A stretch of 64,000 nt of DNA from Sycobia sp. Sy_11 (GCA_018907035.1 JACCIC010000286.1:62001-126000); one strand, 5' to 3'; shown: positions 11,426-23,180, numbered from the stretch's first letter. Notes: generated by a model from the letters alone, not told the origin. Numbers and translations: made by a program.

Positions 11426-13875
11426 ATGAAATGATTCCGTACTGTAACCGAAAATATTTAGACTCGGTTATGAGAGTTTATGGACAGGATTTTATGCATC
11501 GAACTAAAATAAAAACTTTGTTTGAGGATTTGATTTGAAAACGCTTTCTAATATTTAGTTCATAAACTAGTTCGTGGGTGAATAATATTTTTGGATGAGA
11601 TAATATTATAACATCGAGATGCCTTTGAAGAATCTGACAAGCAAATTAATTGTCTCGAGTTTTTTTCGAAAAGTATCGAAAATAAGCACGTGATCTTAAG
11701 CTAGAAAGGGAAGTGAAGTCTCCTGTATAGACCAAAATTCTGTACAAGAATGAACGAATAAGACGCTCTCTTCAATAAGACAGATGTAGCAGCAAAAGAA
11801 AGTAGGCAGAGACGCTTTACCTCCAATAGAAGGGATTTGCCTATACCTTCAATGGGAAATTCTATAAAATACGAACCCCATATTAATACAAGGAGTAATA
11901 AGTGGCTCTCAATGTATCCAACATATGTCCAATATGTATCGTTATCTTTCAATTTCTTCATTCTGTCTTCAAGAAACCAGCGAGAAAGCGCATTATGGGA
12001 ACACATAATATATATGGAAATTTATATACTTTTGTTTGTAGAGTGATGTCTAAATTAAATTTACAAAGCAAAATCCATAACAATTGCGGTTTTTTCAAAT
12101 TTAGTTCACAGAATATGAAAAATATTTCTATTGATTTTTGTTCGATCTATCGGTACAGGTGATACTGCTGAAGAAACATTCTGGGGAACTATCTGAATAC
12201 AACTACACCACCACCGATGACCGGGAGGACTGATGAGATGGAATGGTTAAATTTTTTCCAGAAATGTAGCTTATACCTGAACAATATATAGAAATAAAAA
12301 TAGATATTTTAATATGAATTAAATTATCTTTTGAAAAATTAAAAAAAATATTTGTATCCTATAAGATAAATTTGAAAAATCAAAATTTAATGGATTTTAT
12401 CATGAAAATCTAGTTTACACCACTTTTCAGAAATTGATCCAAAATAATCATCCCTAAAGGCATTGACAACATCAACATGTATTGTACTATAATATAGACT
12501 GTATTTTAAGTTAAACATCGCTTCTAGTTCTTAACTAATCGATCGCAGATAATTGTGCCGGATTTCTACTTGTATATCGAATACAACCAAACCCTTAGAA
12601 AAATATGGTAGATTTTAGGGACTTTAACTGAGACTCCTACGGGGTTATCTAAGGTTGTCGAAGCAGCAACGAAATTTAAGATTTCCTAATAGGGTTTAGT
12701 ATGAATATAAGTTAATTTTACTGAATTAGTGAAAAAGTAAAATTTATAGATTGGTTCCAGTCAAATTTTAGGATTTCTATACAAAAATTTCTACACGTAT
12801 TGGTATTTGATATTGCATTGATATACTGAAATAAGTCAGTAACATAACACATTAGATCAAATCGCGACTATAACAAAACATCAATACATTCCATTTTTGA
12901 TATTGTTGATATTTCATTCCACTATCTTGATATTTAATTTTTTAGTTCATACGAATAAAATAAAAATTGAATAATATAAAAATTGAAAAAATAGTTTCAA
13001 ATCGACAATATATTTATTAAACTCAATTTTCATTTTTGTGAAAATAATGAAGAATTAATTTTGTACCTCGGTGCAAAATTTGCGTCTAAAATAACATACA
13101 ACTTTATTGCCTAATAATTTCACCTAACCCGATTTTAATCTTGAAAATATTGCATAGCATTAGAAATATTTTTACTCTCCAATATTTTCAAAGAAAGAAA
13201 TTAAATAACCCTCGCATAACATGAAAGTAGCGGAAATTGAAACTTACAAGAAGGAAATAAAATAATATAGTGTACTACTACTAGACGAGAAAAGCTCAGA
13301 GCAATTCTACTTGATCGTTGCGAATTGCAAAAAGCACCAGGGTGTCGATCATGCACAGAGGGAGAGCAAGGAAGCGAATGATTGCTGGATAGATTTTGGT
13401 CGTCTCCCTATCATATTATCAAAAGTGTACGGTTGATACCGTATTCCATTTCTCTCACACTCTGTCTCGCTGTTAGTCATCGTCCAATAGAGCAAGAATA
13501 CAAACGCGAACAAAGATCACAGCATTTCGATTGTAGAAGAATGAATTTTATTCCAGAATAAAAAACTCCACAATATAAAGATCTCCTGTAAGAGAGCGTA
13601 TAATTCCCAATAAGTCTATTATCTCGCTTTTTCCCCTTTCTCATTCTCTCCTTGTGTCTCTCTTTCTCCTTTTCCCTCATTCACTCTATGACGCGTGGCT
13701 TGCAACTGTGGGGTAGCGCTCCGGTAAGGCGCACAAGAGATCCCGCAAAATTAGCCGCAAAAGGGTGTTATTTCGCACGACGTATATACGCACAAAATGT
13801 ACACGCAAGTCTCATACATTATGAGAAGGATGCGCGGAGAAAGCATGTAAGCCAAAGAGAAAGTGTGGGAGGTTC

Positions 13876-13907
<32 letters not shown>

Positions 13908-15994
13908 AAGTGTGAGGAGGGCAAGAAAGGAGACATACACACGCGCACACTGCCACTCATATAAAGGCAAACAATTTTCTACGTTTATGCGGTGATGGCG
14001 ATGACGAGCATTTTGGTTAAGCGTACTTCGTGGTGTCGTGCGCTTGAAGAGCATTCCCGGATGAGAGAGAGAAAGCTCTGATGATAACGATTACGAGCGG
14101 GAATATGCGAAAATAAATATGCGAAATTGTGATTAAAATTAACTGCCTAAATCAGATATAATTGTATACATTTCTTTGGATATTCTTTTCGTACGTGTTA
14201 ATAGAAGCAATACACAAGTCATATTTATTTTTGTAATATTTGTTCATAAAAATCTTAAATTTTATTATTTTCATAAATACTAAGTGTGATTATGTTTATG
14301 CGCTTTAAAAAATAGAATTACTCAGCTGCTTACACCTAAAGTTGGTTGGATTACAGTTTAGGTATTGTGGAGAGACAGTGCTTAAGTGTTTTATATGAAC
14401 AAAGGTTTTCTTGCCAATAAAGTTGACTATAGGATATTTTGTACGTAGTAAAGCTTTAGCTGTTGTCATAAAAGAAATTGGCAAAATATGGCTAAGTCGA
14501 TGATTGAATAAGTAGTGCACAAATGTTATTGTTGTTCTACGTTAGCTGATGAAGATACTCTTGTACCATATATTAAATAGCTTTTCTAAGTATTCTTTAT
14601 AAATATATTCAGTTAACCGTCAATTAGAGCATGATTTTACATTTTTATTAGTAACCTAGAATTGGTGCCATTTACGAAAAATTTAGAATATAGAATTTTT
14701 TTTTAAAGTAATTTTAATTTCAATTGAAATTTGTATGTGAATATCTTTTCAATGTGAATATCTGCTATAGTCTTCAATAATTTATTGCCAACACTCTATT
14801 CTCCTTTTTTGGAGAAATTAAATTACTTTCAATTAGAGTACTTCAATCCGCATATTGTTATTCATTGCATTATTTAGTGAAGTTGTGTTGTAGTGAAGTA
14901 TATAACGTTTGCAGTGAAGTATATAAAAAAGCAACTTTTATATAAATGTACAATTTTCTTCCTGAAAAAGTTTCTTTTGCACCTAATTAATTCTTCTCGA
15001 TTCCTTTATTATACTTTCATTAAATACAAAATTATAAACATCGATAATTTCGTCGAGATAAAAAAAGTGGAAAAAGGGAGAAGTGCAATGAATGGAGATA
15101 TGCCCGTTGTAACTCGCTTCTATTTCATGCGGTACTGGTACTATATACATAATTTCCTTTAAATTCTGTGCGCATAATGGAATATGTACTTCGCGCTGAC
15201 ATGAGCTATAAAAATATTCAAGCACCATAAACAGTACAAGGGGAAGCCGCACTCGAGAAGATAGAAAGCATAAATATGAGCACGTAAAGATCTCGAAGAA
15301 TAGACGAACTGGTTTATGACTTGTTACCAGTACATCGTGTCGTGAGAAGCCATATAGAACATGGCTGATTTCCCCCGATAAGCACATATGGTGCGAGCCT
15401 CGATTACCGCGGGGTGTCTACACTTAACTACACACGCGCGTACGCGCGCGCACACACAAATAAAATGTATTGTGCAGCATACTTTGAGTACGAAGCGCCT
15501 AATCATCGAGGATAGAGGCAAAAAAGAACTAGCTCTACTCCGACGAAATAATTAATGGTCGTGAAGTGTATGGACGGTCTTTCGTCTGCGAACAGAAAAC
15601 CTATGGAAGACACGGCGCGAGTGGAAGCGCGCGGTGCTGCGATCTGCTTCTGACCTATCTAATAGTTAATTCATTTTTCTCTGTTCATTCTTCAGGGTAT
15701 TTATCGATCTGTATCGTGCTCATTCTGCAACATATCACGTACTCGCCCCTTGTTTTCTATATAATTATTCACTGAGTTCCAGTCCATGTAGACTTTAGTG
15801 GGAAGGCAGTATTAGACCCCCTTATGCGACCATGCAGCTCTGGCGTTAGCCTCCTCTAGTGCTATGTACTTTTCTCTCTCTCGTAGAAGGAGAATCGAAG
15901 GGGAATTCATAAGCCTGCTCGTCGAAATTATAATTTCAATTATAATCAATTATAATTCAATTATAAATTCAACAGTTTGAACAACTACTATTTT
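11426..15994. other. region without recognisable genes
   Basis: Mostly AT-rich single-copy DNA. An open frame on the minus strand (12,006-11,701) is fairly hydrophobic but matches no family I know. It may be degraded sequence upstream of the piggyBac relic. A GC-richer, GA-repeat-bearing island lies at about 13,440-14,090 ((GA)n at 13,876-13,905). Another island at about 15,160-15,900 includes a short alternating CG/CA tract near 15,430-15,460. Confidence 0.45.
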
Positions 15995-16071
15995 TTTAAC
16001 TATGAGACTAGAATATAAATAATAGATTTATATATAAAGAAAATTAGTATCATTTTAACAATTAATACAGA

Positions 16072-16410
16072 ATGATCATACATAAGCGCGAAGGTAGTGG
16101 AGTGTTTAATAAGATACCTAGTAAATTACATATTGAGCTGCATTTACCAGATTATCAATACTATGCTCTTAGGACAAAATTGAAAAAATATATAGCTCGC
16201 GGTGATCTTGGGATAAATTCCCTTGATTCAATTTCCAAAGATCACAACATAGCATATTCCAATATTGTTATCGATATGAAAGCTACGCATGCTGCAAATC
16301 AAATTCTCCTAGACAAAGCTCGCGTGCGTCTTAAATCAAATGATGCAATTATGGCTAAAAAGGCTCCTGCACTTGCAGACTATAAAGTAAATAAACTTAA
16401 AGAAAGTTAG
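16072..16410 (+). pseudogene. PLA2-like virion-associated protein, copy A
   Basis: A 112-residue open frame resembling the phospholipase A2-like domain found in parvovirus capsids and in insect virus-like elements. The LHLPDYQY segment (about residues 23-30) leads into the position of the calcium loop, which here reads YYALRTKL rather than a Gly-Pro-Gly loop. The catalytic helix reads KDHNIAYS: His is kept, but the following Asp is Asn. The C-terminus is Lys/Ala-rich. Frame and length look nearly complete, yet the active site appears lost. Copy B keeps the calcium loop but has lost the catalytic helix to a mariner insertion. The family role is membrane lipid hydrolysis during entry. No activity is expected here. 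Confidence 0.65.
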
Positions 16411-16479
16411 GCATGGAATTAAATAAAATAAGAAACAAAAATTTCCGGGTAGAAACAATAAATCAACATTGAAAAAAAA

Positions 16480-16784
16480 AAATTAAATCTACAGCATATT
16501 ATATCACTGCAATTACGAGTTGTCAAATTAGTTTTCTCTACATTAAAGAAGGCGCACCAGGCTGTTCAACAGACGGGCGATAAAGGCAATGTAACAATTC
16601 CAAGGATGTTACCGGTTCCTCAAAAACTTAGCGGTGTTTTGGCATTTCTTGTCCCTTTATTTGCTACTTTGAGTACAATTGGAGTATTGGCAGGAGGCGC
16701 TTCTGGTATAGTCAAAGCGGCAAAGCCAGAATTTATAGAGAATCGAAAATATAAAAAAACGGGAGCACTTGTTCTCTTTATTTG
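16480..16784 (+). pseudogene. small Gly/Ala-rich hydrophobic virion-type protein, copy A
   Basis: An open stretch without a good start codon, ending at TGA 16,782-16,784. A basic N-terminal part (STLKKAHQAV) leads to VTIPRMLPVPQKL. A hydrophobic Gly/Ala-rich segment follows (LAFLVPLFATL, then GVLAGGASGIVKAA), about 35 residues long and potentially membrane-active. It aligns block by block with 47,212-47,448 in copy B. In related insect elements a similar small protein sits between the PLA2-like and protease genes and may be a minor virion protein. That role is inferred from position and composition. Confidence 0.5.
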
Positions 16785-16882
16785 AAACCTTACAGAAAAG
16801 GTTATAGTCTTTATTGAAAAGCGTATATAAGTACTTGGAGAGTTCTCGATCTAAAACTGTATACAGGCAAAGGATTAAAAAA

Positions 16883-17262
16883 AAAACTTCTCCGTAGAAT
16901 TGTCAGATTGGAGATAATCTGACACCAATTTAATAAAGTACACATTTTAAAAATTTCTTTTCAAGGCGTATTTATTCCTAATCTTCTGCCAGCTAATGAT
17001 TCGCTTTATAATGAATCGAATATTGTGAATCATGATGATATAAGCGATCCTGGAATTGATTCGGTTACATATCGGAAACGAGGCAGCAGAGTACTATATT
17101 TCAATAGTTTTGGTCATTTAAAACTGCCTTAGACCTAATATTCTATTTTCATGATGCTGAAATTATGTATAATTATGAAAGTTATCAAGATATTAATACA
17201 TATATTTTCGGTCATTTATATCTGAAACTTCTATGTAACAGTCTTGCAAGTAGTTCTACATA
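16883..17262 (+). pseudogene. adenain-like cysteine protease relic, copy A
   Basis: Frameshifted relic of the adenovirus-type maturation protease found in Polintons and adintoviruses. Visible blocks are LPANDSLYNESNIVNHDD, SVTYRKRGSRVLYFNSFGHL and YESYQDINTYIFGHLYLKLL. At the three catalytic positions expected for the family, the His site reads Asp (PGIDSV), the acidic site reads Asn (YFNSFG) and the nucleophile Cys reads Phe (YIFGHL). All three are therefore lost. The sequence around 17,155-17,180 is uninterrupted and shows where the Helitron entered copy B. Confidence 0.6.
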
Positions 17263-17356
17263 ATCTCAGTCATTTTGTAATACAAGTCATGCTTAACTTA
17301 AGCTGATTGATTAAGATGAATGAATCATTTACTTCGATGCTTTCAGTACATCGTCT

Positions 17357-17893
17357 ATGCTTGAAGCTCAATATTTTCTCTCAATTGAACAGTCATCTAA
17401 TAAAAATTATATTCTTCGTTTAATTGAGCTTTTAAGATTTAAGTCTATTCCTAATGTTGATGAAAGTAACAAAAAATTTTACGTCGATAAAAAAATAATT
17501 ATCCTACCGATTATTATGAAAATCAACTGTTACGAAATCCAAGATATTGAACATTATTTGACGGAGTGCAATAGCAGATTTTGCCAGCAAGTATTATAAA
17601 CAATTCCGATTTATCGGTGACTATGCTGAAGATAAATTCCTTGGGAAAAATGTGTAGTATTACAGCTGGTGTCTATATAAATGAGTGTTGTGTGCATAAT
17701 CCACGAGTTCTTTCCTGCAGTATCGTCAGGATATAAGATCATTGAAGTACCTTCACATTTTATTTACCTTCCAGTAATCGTTAAGTCCATACATCATATA
17801 GAATTACGCATCGTTGATCAAAACGGCGATCTAGTGAATTTCCGAGGAGGGGTTATAATTTTCAGATTACACGTTAAACAGGTAGTTGTGTGA
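17357..17893 (+). pseudogene. structural-type protein gene relic, copy A
   Basis: Two open pieces, 17,357-17,599 and 17,681-17,893, are separated by a frame break and look like the N- and C-terminal parts of one protein. The first includes KNYILRLIELLRFKSIPN and DIEHYLTECN. The second includes FPAVSSGYKIIEVPSHFIYL and ends with LRIVDQNGDLVNFRG. This matches a family of uncharacterised arthropod proteins that I associate with this protease/PLA2 cassette, probably a minor capsid protein. Copy B keeps only the start (49,150-49,285), so this is the better-preserved copy. Confidence 0.5.
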
Positions 17894-18039
17894 GGGATTA
17901 GAATTATTTACAACGCTTCTGAGTATATTGATAGCCAGTCATGTCAGAAAATGACCGGTCCTTTGTCGACTTTCAAGCAAGTCACATGCTTCAGTAAAAT
18001 AAAAAAAATGTGTAAAAAAGGTCTAAAATTATTGGAATT

Positions 18040-18634
18040 ACTAGCTTTATGAAGGTTGTGTTTCTTTAAGTTCGAATCTCAATTTCATAATCGAAAATGC
18101 AAGGTGACTCGATATACAAAAGACCAATACAATCACCGATAATTTAGGCTATTTTGATGCATCCCTCCCGCTTAACATGATTTTCGGTTTTGCTGAAGAT
18201 TATCGCAAAATTATCATTGATGCAAAACATGAACTCTCTTCTCAATGGATCACGCAACGACTTAAACACTGTTGTGCAAACAGCAACACTGAGTACGACT
18301 ATATAAAAATTTCTAAATAGAAATTACAAAGATCTAATGGTTAATGCTATACATCGTAGTATCAAATGAATACAATCTTCGACTGCTAAGACTGTTGGAA
18401 AAAATTCATCCAATCTCTATGAGTTTTCGTATTTGGCAGCTCTATGAATATCCACTGCTTCCCGCTATTTTCAATTACGTGTGGACAGCGAAAACGACGA
18501 ATCAACTAGAAAAGCCGCGATTCGATATTCTGGGACCTAAGAAAAATAGAAAAGCACAAAAAGATACAAATTTCAGTTGCTTTGACCATTGTGGTACCAG
18601 TAATGTAAAACTTTACTTACATTCGTGTAATTAG
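18040..18634 (+). pseudogene. putative capsid-type gene, middle and C-terminal parts, copy A
   Basis: In shifting frames the segment gives ITDNLGYFDASLPL, then GFAEDYRKIIIDAKHEL and, after further breaks, HPISMSFRIWQLYEYPLLP and TTNQLEKPRFDILG. It aligns with 49,637-50,270 of copy B. The N-terminal part of the gene, present in copy B, is deleted here. It is the longest structural-type gene of the cassette, and a double-jelly-roll major capsid protein is a reasonable guess. That is inference from position and size, not from a motif I can prove. Confidence 0.5.
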
Positions 18635-18754
18635 TAATTTGGAGCTTTCATAACTTTTTTCTAAATTAACTTGTTTAATTTTGAATGATCGTATTTTGGA
18701 GTATGTTCATATAAGTGACGACGTTATGAAGTTGTAAAGTTCTTGAAATCAGAT

Positions 18755-18792
18755 AATATATAAGTAAAATTTTTTGTCAGCAGCTGTCAGTC
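18755..18792 (+). promoter_or_regulatory. TATA plus initiator promoter of the last viral ORF, copy A
   Basis: TATATAAG at about 18,757 is followed roughly 30 bp later by GTCAGTC, matching the arthropod initiator TCAGT. The same TATATAAG and spacing recur in copy B at about 50,640, where the initiator has decayed to GTCATT. Conservation between copies in otherwise diverged DNA supports a real late-gene-type promoter. Confidence 0.45.
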
Positions 18793-18799
18793 ATGATGG

Positions 18800-19290
18800 A
18801 GTATGCGGTTAATATGCAAGGCTCCATGTAGGGTCACAGTGAATATTTACTTAAAGAGCATGCCATTTTCTCACTTAAAAGCAATTTAAAAAATATAGTA
18901 TTTTGATTTGAAAAGCTATTTTCTCCTGAACAACTTACAGATCATATCAGAGTACAAAATAAATGGCTTGAAATGAATTCTCATGGTGTTTCATGGAATT
19001 CAGTACAGTTTTGTTATAATAAAATTTGTTATTTTTGTTATAATTAAATGTGATGAAAATACTCACCTATGGAGAAGTAAAAAGAAAATGATGCGAGATT
19101 TAGAAGATACAATTTGAAGGGTTACGATATGAAAACTGTGAGATTATCACTCTGCAAGTCGAAGAAACAGAAGCGCAAGAATACTCTAACAATATGCATC
19201 AATCGTAATGCAGCATAAAAAGTTACGTGTATTCTACACAAGATAAAACTATTAAAAAATACTCTCTCGAAACACGAACAGAGTACAACA
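18800..19290 (+). pseudogene. last ORF of the viral cassette, copy A relic
   Basis: Broken counterpart of the open frame at 50,823-51,233 in copy B. Shared blocks include LFSPEQLTDHIRVQNKWLEM near 18,910-18,980 and LCKSKKQKRK near 19,155-19,185. A small deletion near 19,035 and several stops destroy the frame. I do not recognise the protein family. The Lys/Arg-rich middle suggests nucleic-acid binding, but that is only composition. Confidence 0.4.
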
Positions 19291-19524
19291 TTTCCTCGTC
19301 AAACATAAACATTGAGAATGAGCTGTAGTACGATATACAAACATACACACAGACAGAGAGAGTTGACAGCAAAAATAAGATATATAAGAAAAAACTTTTC
19401 ATTCATGTAGTGTTTTGAAAATACAAATTTCAACAGAATTGCCTGCCTGCCGCAGACGGTAGTGAAAACGATTACAAATTCGTTGTCTTCTACTGCTCGA
19501 ACTGACGTAAACACGTACATGCAG

Positions 19525-19700
19525 AGATAATACGGAGAGATTGCCAATGCCATATACAAAAGCTCGACAATTTTTGAGCGCCATGAACGTGCGCCCTCCA
19601 TAAGGCCAACTGCCACACTAAGGTGCCAACGCGACGTCACAGCTACGTCATCATAAATTAGTGTGCTCATTTGCCTACGTCACGAGCTGTGACGTAGACA

Positions 19701-19760
<60 letters not shown>

Positions 19761-20994
19761 CTGCACGATTATGTCCAATGCGACATTGCTGTTTTCGTTT
19801 GAATCATACAAAGGCTAAGCCAAAACATGAGCATCAGAAAGCAAATCAGACCCAAACTCCAATGTCAGCTTCATAATACAGATGAATTTTTCATTCTGTG
19901 AAAAATCAAAACTTTCGTTGCTTCCATTCTAGTAATACTATAAATAAATAAATAGAATAATTTCGTTATTAGTTTATACAGAAAATTACTCTATGCTTTA
20001 GACCAATCTTTGTGTTAAATCGGAATTAAACGAATTGTTTAAAATATCTATAAGTAAAAATACAGAGTAGATTAACATAAATATAAATGTAAAGTATGCT
20101 GTTTGAATGTGAAGGAAATTAGAAATAACGTATGTGATTTATGAATTATATTTACTATGTAGTAACAGAGACATGGGTTGATAAACTACGTTAATATTAA
20201 ACTTACAATTATTTAAAATACTTATACATTATTTATTGATAGTACATATTGCAGCAAATACAAAACTTCAAATTCTATCCTATTGTAAAACGTTGTAGAA
20301 TGTAAACCTTATTTATTTACACATTTTGTGTATCTTGTAGTTATAATTTAGAAAACTTAGGTAACTTGTTATCTTTTATAATTTTATTTTATTTTAGCAT
20401 TTACTTGCCAGAATTTAATTTTCTATTTTTTATTTATATTATTATTTATATTTTTAATATTTCAATATTTTTAATATTTGTAGATTTTCTTTTTTTGTTC
20501 CCACGCGTTTTTACTACAATATTATATAAGCATTAAATATTAAAAATAAATTTATCAAACTTAATATCGATTTTAGCACAAAATCATAAGACTTACTTTT
20601 TAAATTTCTACAATGGAAGCAAGGAAAGTCTTGATTTTTTGCAGAATAAAAAATTCGTCTGCATTATAAAACTGGCATTGAAGTTTGGGTTTGAATTGCT
20701 TTCTGATGCTCGTGCGCATATTAGATATGTTTTGGCTAGCCTCTGTATGATTCAAATGAAAACAGCAACGTCGCATTGGAGATAATCGTGCAGCTATATC
20801 TATATATATATATTTATGGTCCACGTCACAGCTCGAGACGTACGCAAATGAGCACACTGATTTATGATGACGTAGCTGTGACGTCGCGTTGGCACGTTAG
20901 TGTGGCAGTTGGCCCTATGGTGAGTGCACGTTCATGGCGTTCGAAAATTGTCGAGCCTTTTGTATATGGCATAGGCAATCTCTTCTTATTATCT
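19525..20994. mobile_element. foldback/MITE-like element with about 390-bp inverted arms
   Basis: The arms 19,525-19,935 and 20,608-20,994 are reverse complements at roughly 90% identity by eye, around a 670-bp AT-rich spacer. The terminal sequence reads inward AGATAATAcGgAGAGATTGCC on both sides. Each arm carries a (TA)n tract (19,704-19,759; shortened near 20,797-20,815) and a cluster of ACGTCA motifs within about 75 bp. No transposase is encoded. The insertion splits sequence that is continuous in copy B around 51,440-51,460. A clear target duplication could not be fixed. Confidence 0.65.
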
Positions 20995-21360
20995 TTGGTA
21001 TAGATATGTAGATACCAACGCGACCGTGACAAGTGCGTAGAAAGCGGAGAAGGGCCTTGACAGATATAGAGAGAAAAGTGCTTTGCTCTCTCTCTCCCTG
21101 TGTAGCTTCCGTGGATGTTAAATCATAGAAAGGAAGAATAGCAGCAGTGCAACAACGTACAATCTTGAGCACGCTATAATTTAAGAGAGTACAAAGGCTC
21201 TTATTCTCCCTCCTCTCTAGAGAAGCGGACACTATAGGAAAAGAGGGAGCTTTATACTTTTCTCTCCTTTGAATCCATAACTAGTGTTATCAGCGAGAAA
21301 AATATATACCGCACTCTCTTTTGCACACGCTGTTATTGGCGATCTGACGTAGTAAAGTGT

Positions 21361-22839
21361 AATGAAATGAAGTACATAACTCTAGAAAAGGCTGATTTCA
21401 GGGTTGCTTTACGTCAAGGCTATGAGATAAAAAATCACTGAAAGTGGTCCAGAACACTTTTATTTTATCTACTGGCCAGATCCAACAGAAAATGATCAAA
21501 ATTACGGATTGATGTCAATCATTTATTTAAATTATAGTCTTTGGAGAAGATATTATAGATTTCATTAAAATACGCAATTTCCGTTTAATATGTTTTCATT
21601 ATAATTTCAAATTGCGACGATCAGGCTGTATTGTTTATACAGCCTAATAGACGTCAAACTTTAATTCCAAATAATTAAAGTTTAAAATAAAAATAATCGG
21701 GCAATTATCCCGATTAGCGGTCGAACGCACCGCAATCAAAACAATGAGAACGCGAAGATACCTCCCTCGCAAACGTTGACCACAAGAGAGCAAAAGGGGA
21801 TTCGGGCGCATCGCGAGAGAGAGTTGCAGCCGCGCGACAGCCAGCATGGTGAAGATGTGCCGCGCTCTCCGCGCCTATAAACTCGGGAGGTAGTAAAGAC
21901 ACTAGTCACTTCATTTCGAACACCCCATTTTTTTTAAATAATGTGGAAGTCTCATTTTTGATACTTTTATATTACTTATTATACAGCACGCGAATAAAAG
22001 AATACGTGCAAATAAGTATTATAATAAATACACGAATAAACGTGTACGAATGTCCTAAAGGACAAAAGTATATAATTAAATATTATGTACATAATGATTA
22101 TTTTCATTTTATTCTGTTATAATAATTATCATTACTATTATTATTGTAACTAAATATTATTGAGAAACCGAAATAATTCAATATTAACTATTTAACATTA
22201 TTGAACAATGTTCAGAATGTTTAAAAATGTTAATAATAATTAATTATTTAACATTGTTGTTATTATAATAATTAAACAATAAGCTCCGAGAAATATACCA
22301 TTGATTTTTATTTATATAACTTTAATTGTCGTTATTTATTATTATAATTGTCATTATATTATTATAATTATCCAGAATCCGAAAGAATTAAGTACTAATA
22401 TAATTATTATTTAATTCTTATTATAATTTGTCATAATAATCAATATTATTATTATTATTTGACATAAATATCCGAGAGAACGGTGGTTTCACTCCTAGCC
22501 CCGACCAAAGTTGTGATCCTAGGTGCACGGTCTCTGACGTGTTTTAGTGCTTGCGAAAAGAACCTGATGGCAGGTTGAGCAATCAGGGACCGAGACGGGT
22601 TGAGCCTGAGCCACGAAGTAGCAAGCATCGAGCAATGATAGTTTGATTTATAGAATGTTATCAGACAATTTTCATATGTCAATTTTATGATTTTCATAAT
22701 AAAGACGAGACGTAAAGTACGTAAGCTTATTTTTGAGACAGTTATTTTTAGAATGCATATGTCCTTCTCATTTTCTTAGATAATTTAAGTGCCAAAATCC
22801 AAAAATGGACAATAGTTATAATATGTGAATTTAATTTAA
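21361..22839. other. spacer with GC-rich island and long ATT-rich tract
   Basis: A GC-richer promoter-like island at about 21,700-21,910 is followed by a low-complexity ATTATT/TAATAA tract (22,040-22,460). A small GC-richer patch lies at 22,480-22,630. No gene is recognised. Confidence 0.45.
21871..21910 (+). promoter_or_regulatory. TATA/initiator core promoter candidate
   Basis: CCTATAAACT (TATAAA at 21,876) lies 28 bp before CTAGTCACTT, an initiator-like site at about 21,904. Upstream are GAGAGAG (GAGA-factor-like) and GC-rich sequence. The spacing is right for an insect core promoter, but no downstream ORF or exon is evident. Confidence 0.3.
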
Positions 22840-22955
22840 ACCCCACCCGGAAAACGGTGCTACTCCCGCTATATTATAATAGATAAAGAAAAAAAAAGAT
22901 GGGGAACGATTATTTTCATCGTTTCCGGTCACAGTAATAAATATCTGTTGCATTT

Positions 22956-23009
<54 letters not shown>

Positions 23010-23180
23010 AGGAGAGAAAGTGAGAGAGAAGTATATAGTTTTCTCATTCCTTATATCGCCAGGTGTATAAGAGAGAAGGGGGATTAGAAGCCTTAGCTTA
23101 TAGCATACTCGAGACTGTACGATGAGGTTGCTTTTCCTCCTTTCTGTGCTGTCCATGTGAGCTAGACGGAGAGAGGACAA
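22840..23180 (-). repeat. third copy of the viral right-flank repeat, inverted
   Basis: Reverse complement of about 51,560-51,790 and related to 21,000-21,360. Shared blocks include ATATCGCCAGGTG, AAGCCTTAGCTTATAGCATAC, GACTGTACGATG and an internal (GA)n tract at 22,959-22,999. Occurring at the right side of both viral copies and once alone, it may be the element's terminal region or an unrelated repeat that they entered. Confidence 0.55.

Larger units (their letters stand above)
15995..21360 (+). mobile_element. endogenous Polinton/adintovirus-like element, decayed copy A
   Basis: From about 15,995 to about 19,520 this segment is collinear with 46,183-51,450 (copy B), and homology resumes at about 20,995-21,360 with 51,455-51,700. 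The gene order is PLA2-like, Gly/Ala-rich small virion-type protein, adenain-like protease, two structural-type genes, and an unrecognised last ORF, all on the plus strand. Copy A starts inside the divergent promoter region, so the integrase and ATPase seen on the minus strand of copy B are absent. A foldback element (19,525-20,994) interrupts its right part. No gene is intact. The family assignment rests on integrase plus ATPase plus protease plus PLA2-like domain in copy B. Whether it was a virus or a transposon cannot be told. Confidence 0.7.

Noticed and set aside
11701..12006. Minus-strand 101-residue hydrophobic frame as a receptor-like gene
   Set aside because: No recognisable motif, no splice signals that extend it, and it lies where the decayed 5' part of the piggyBac relic would be expected.
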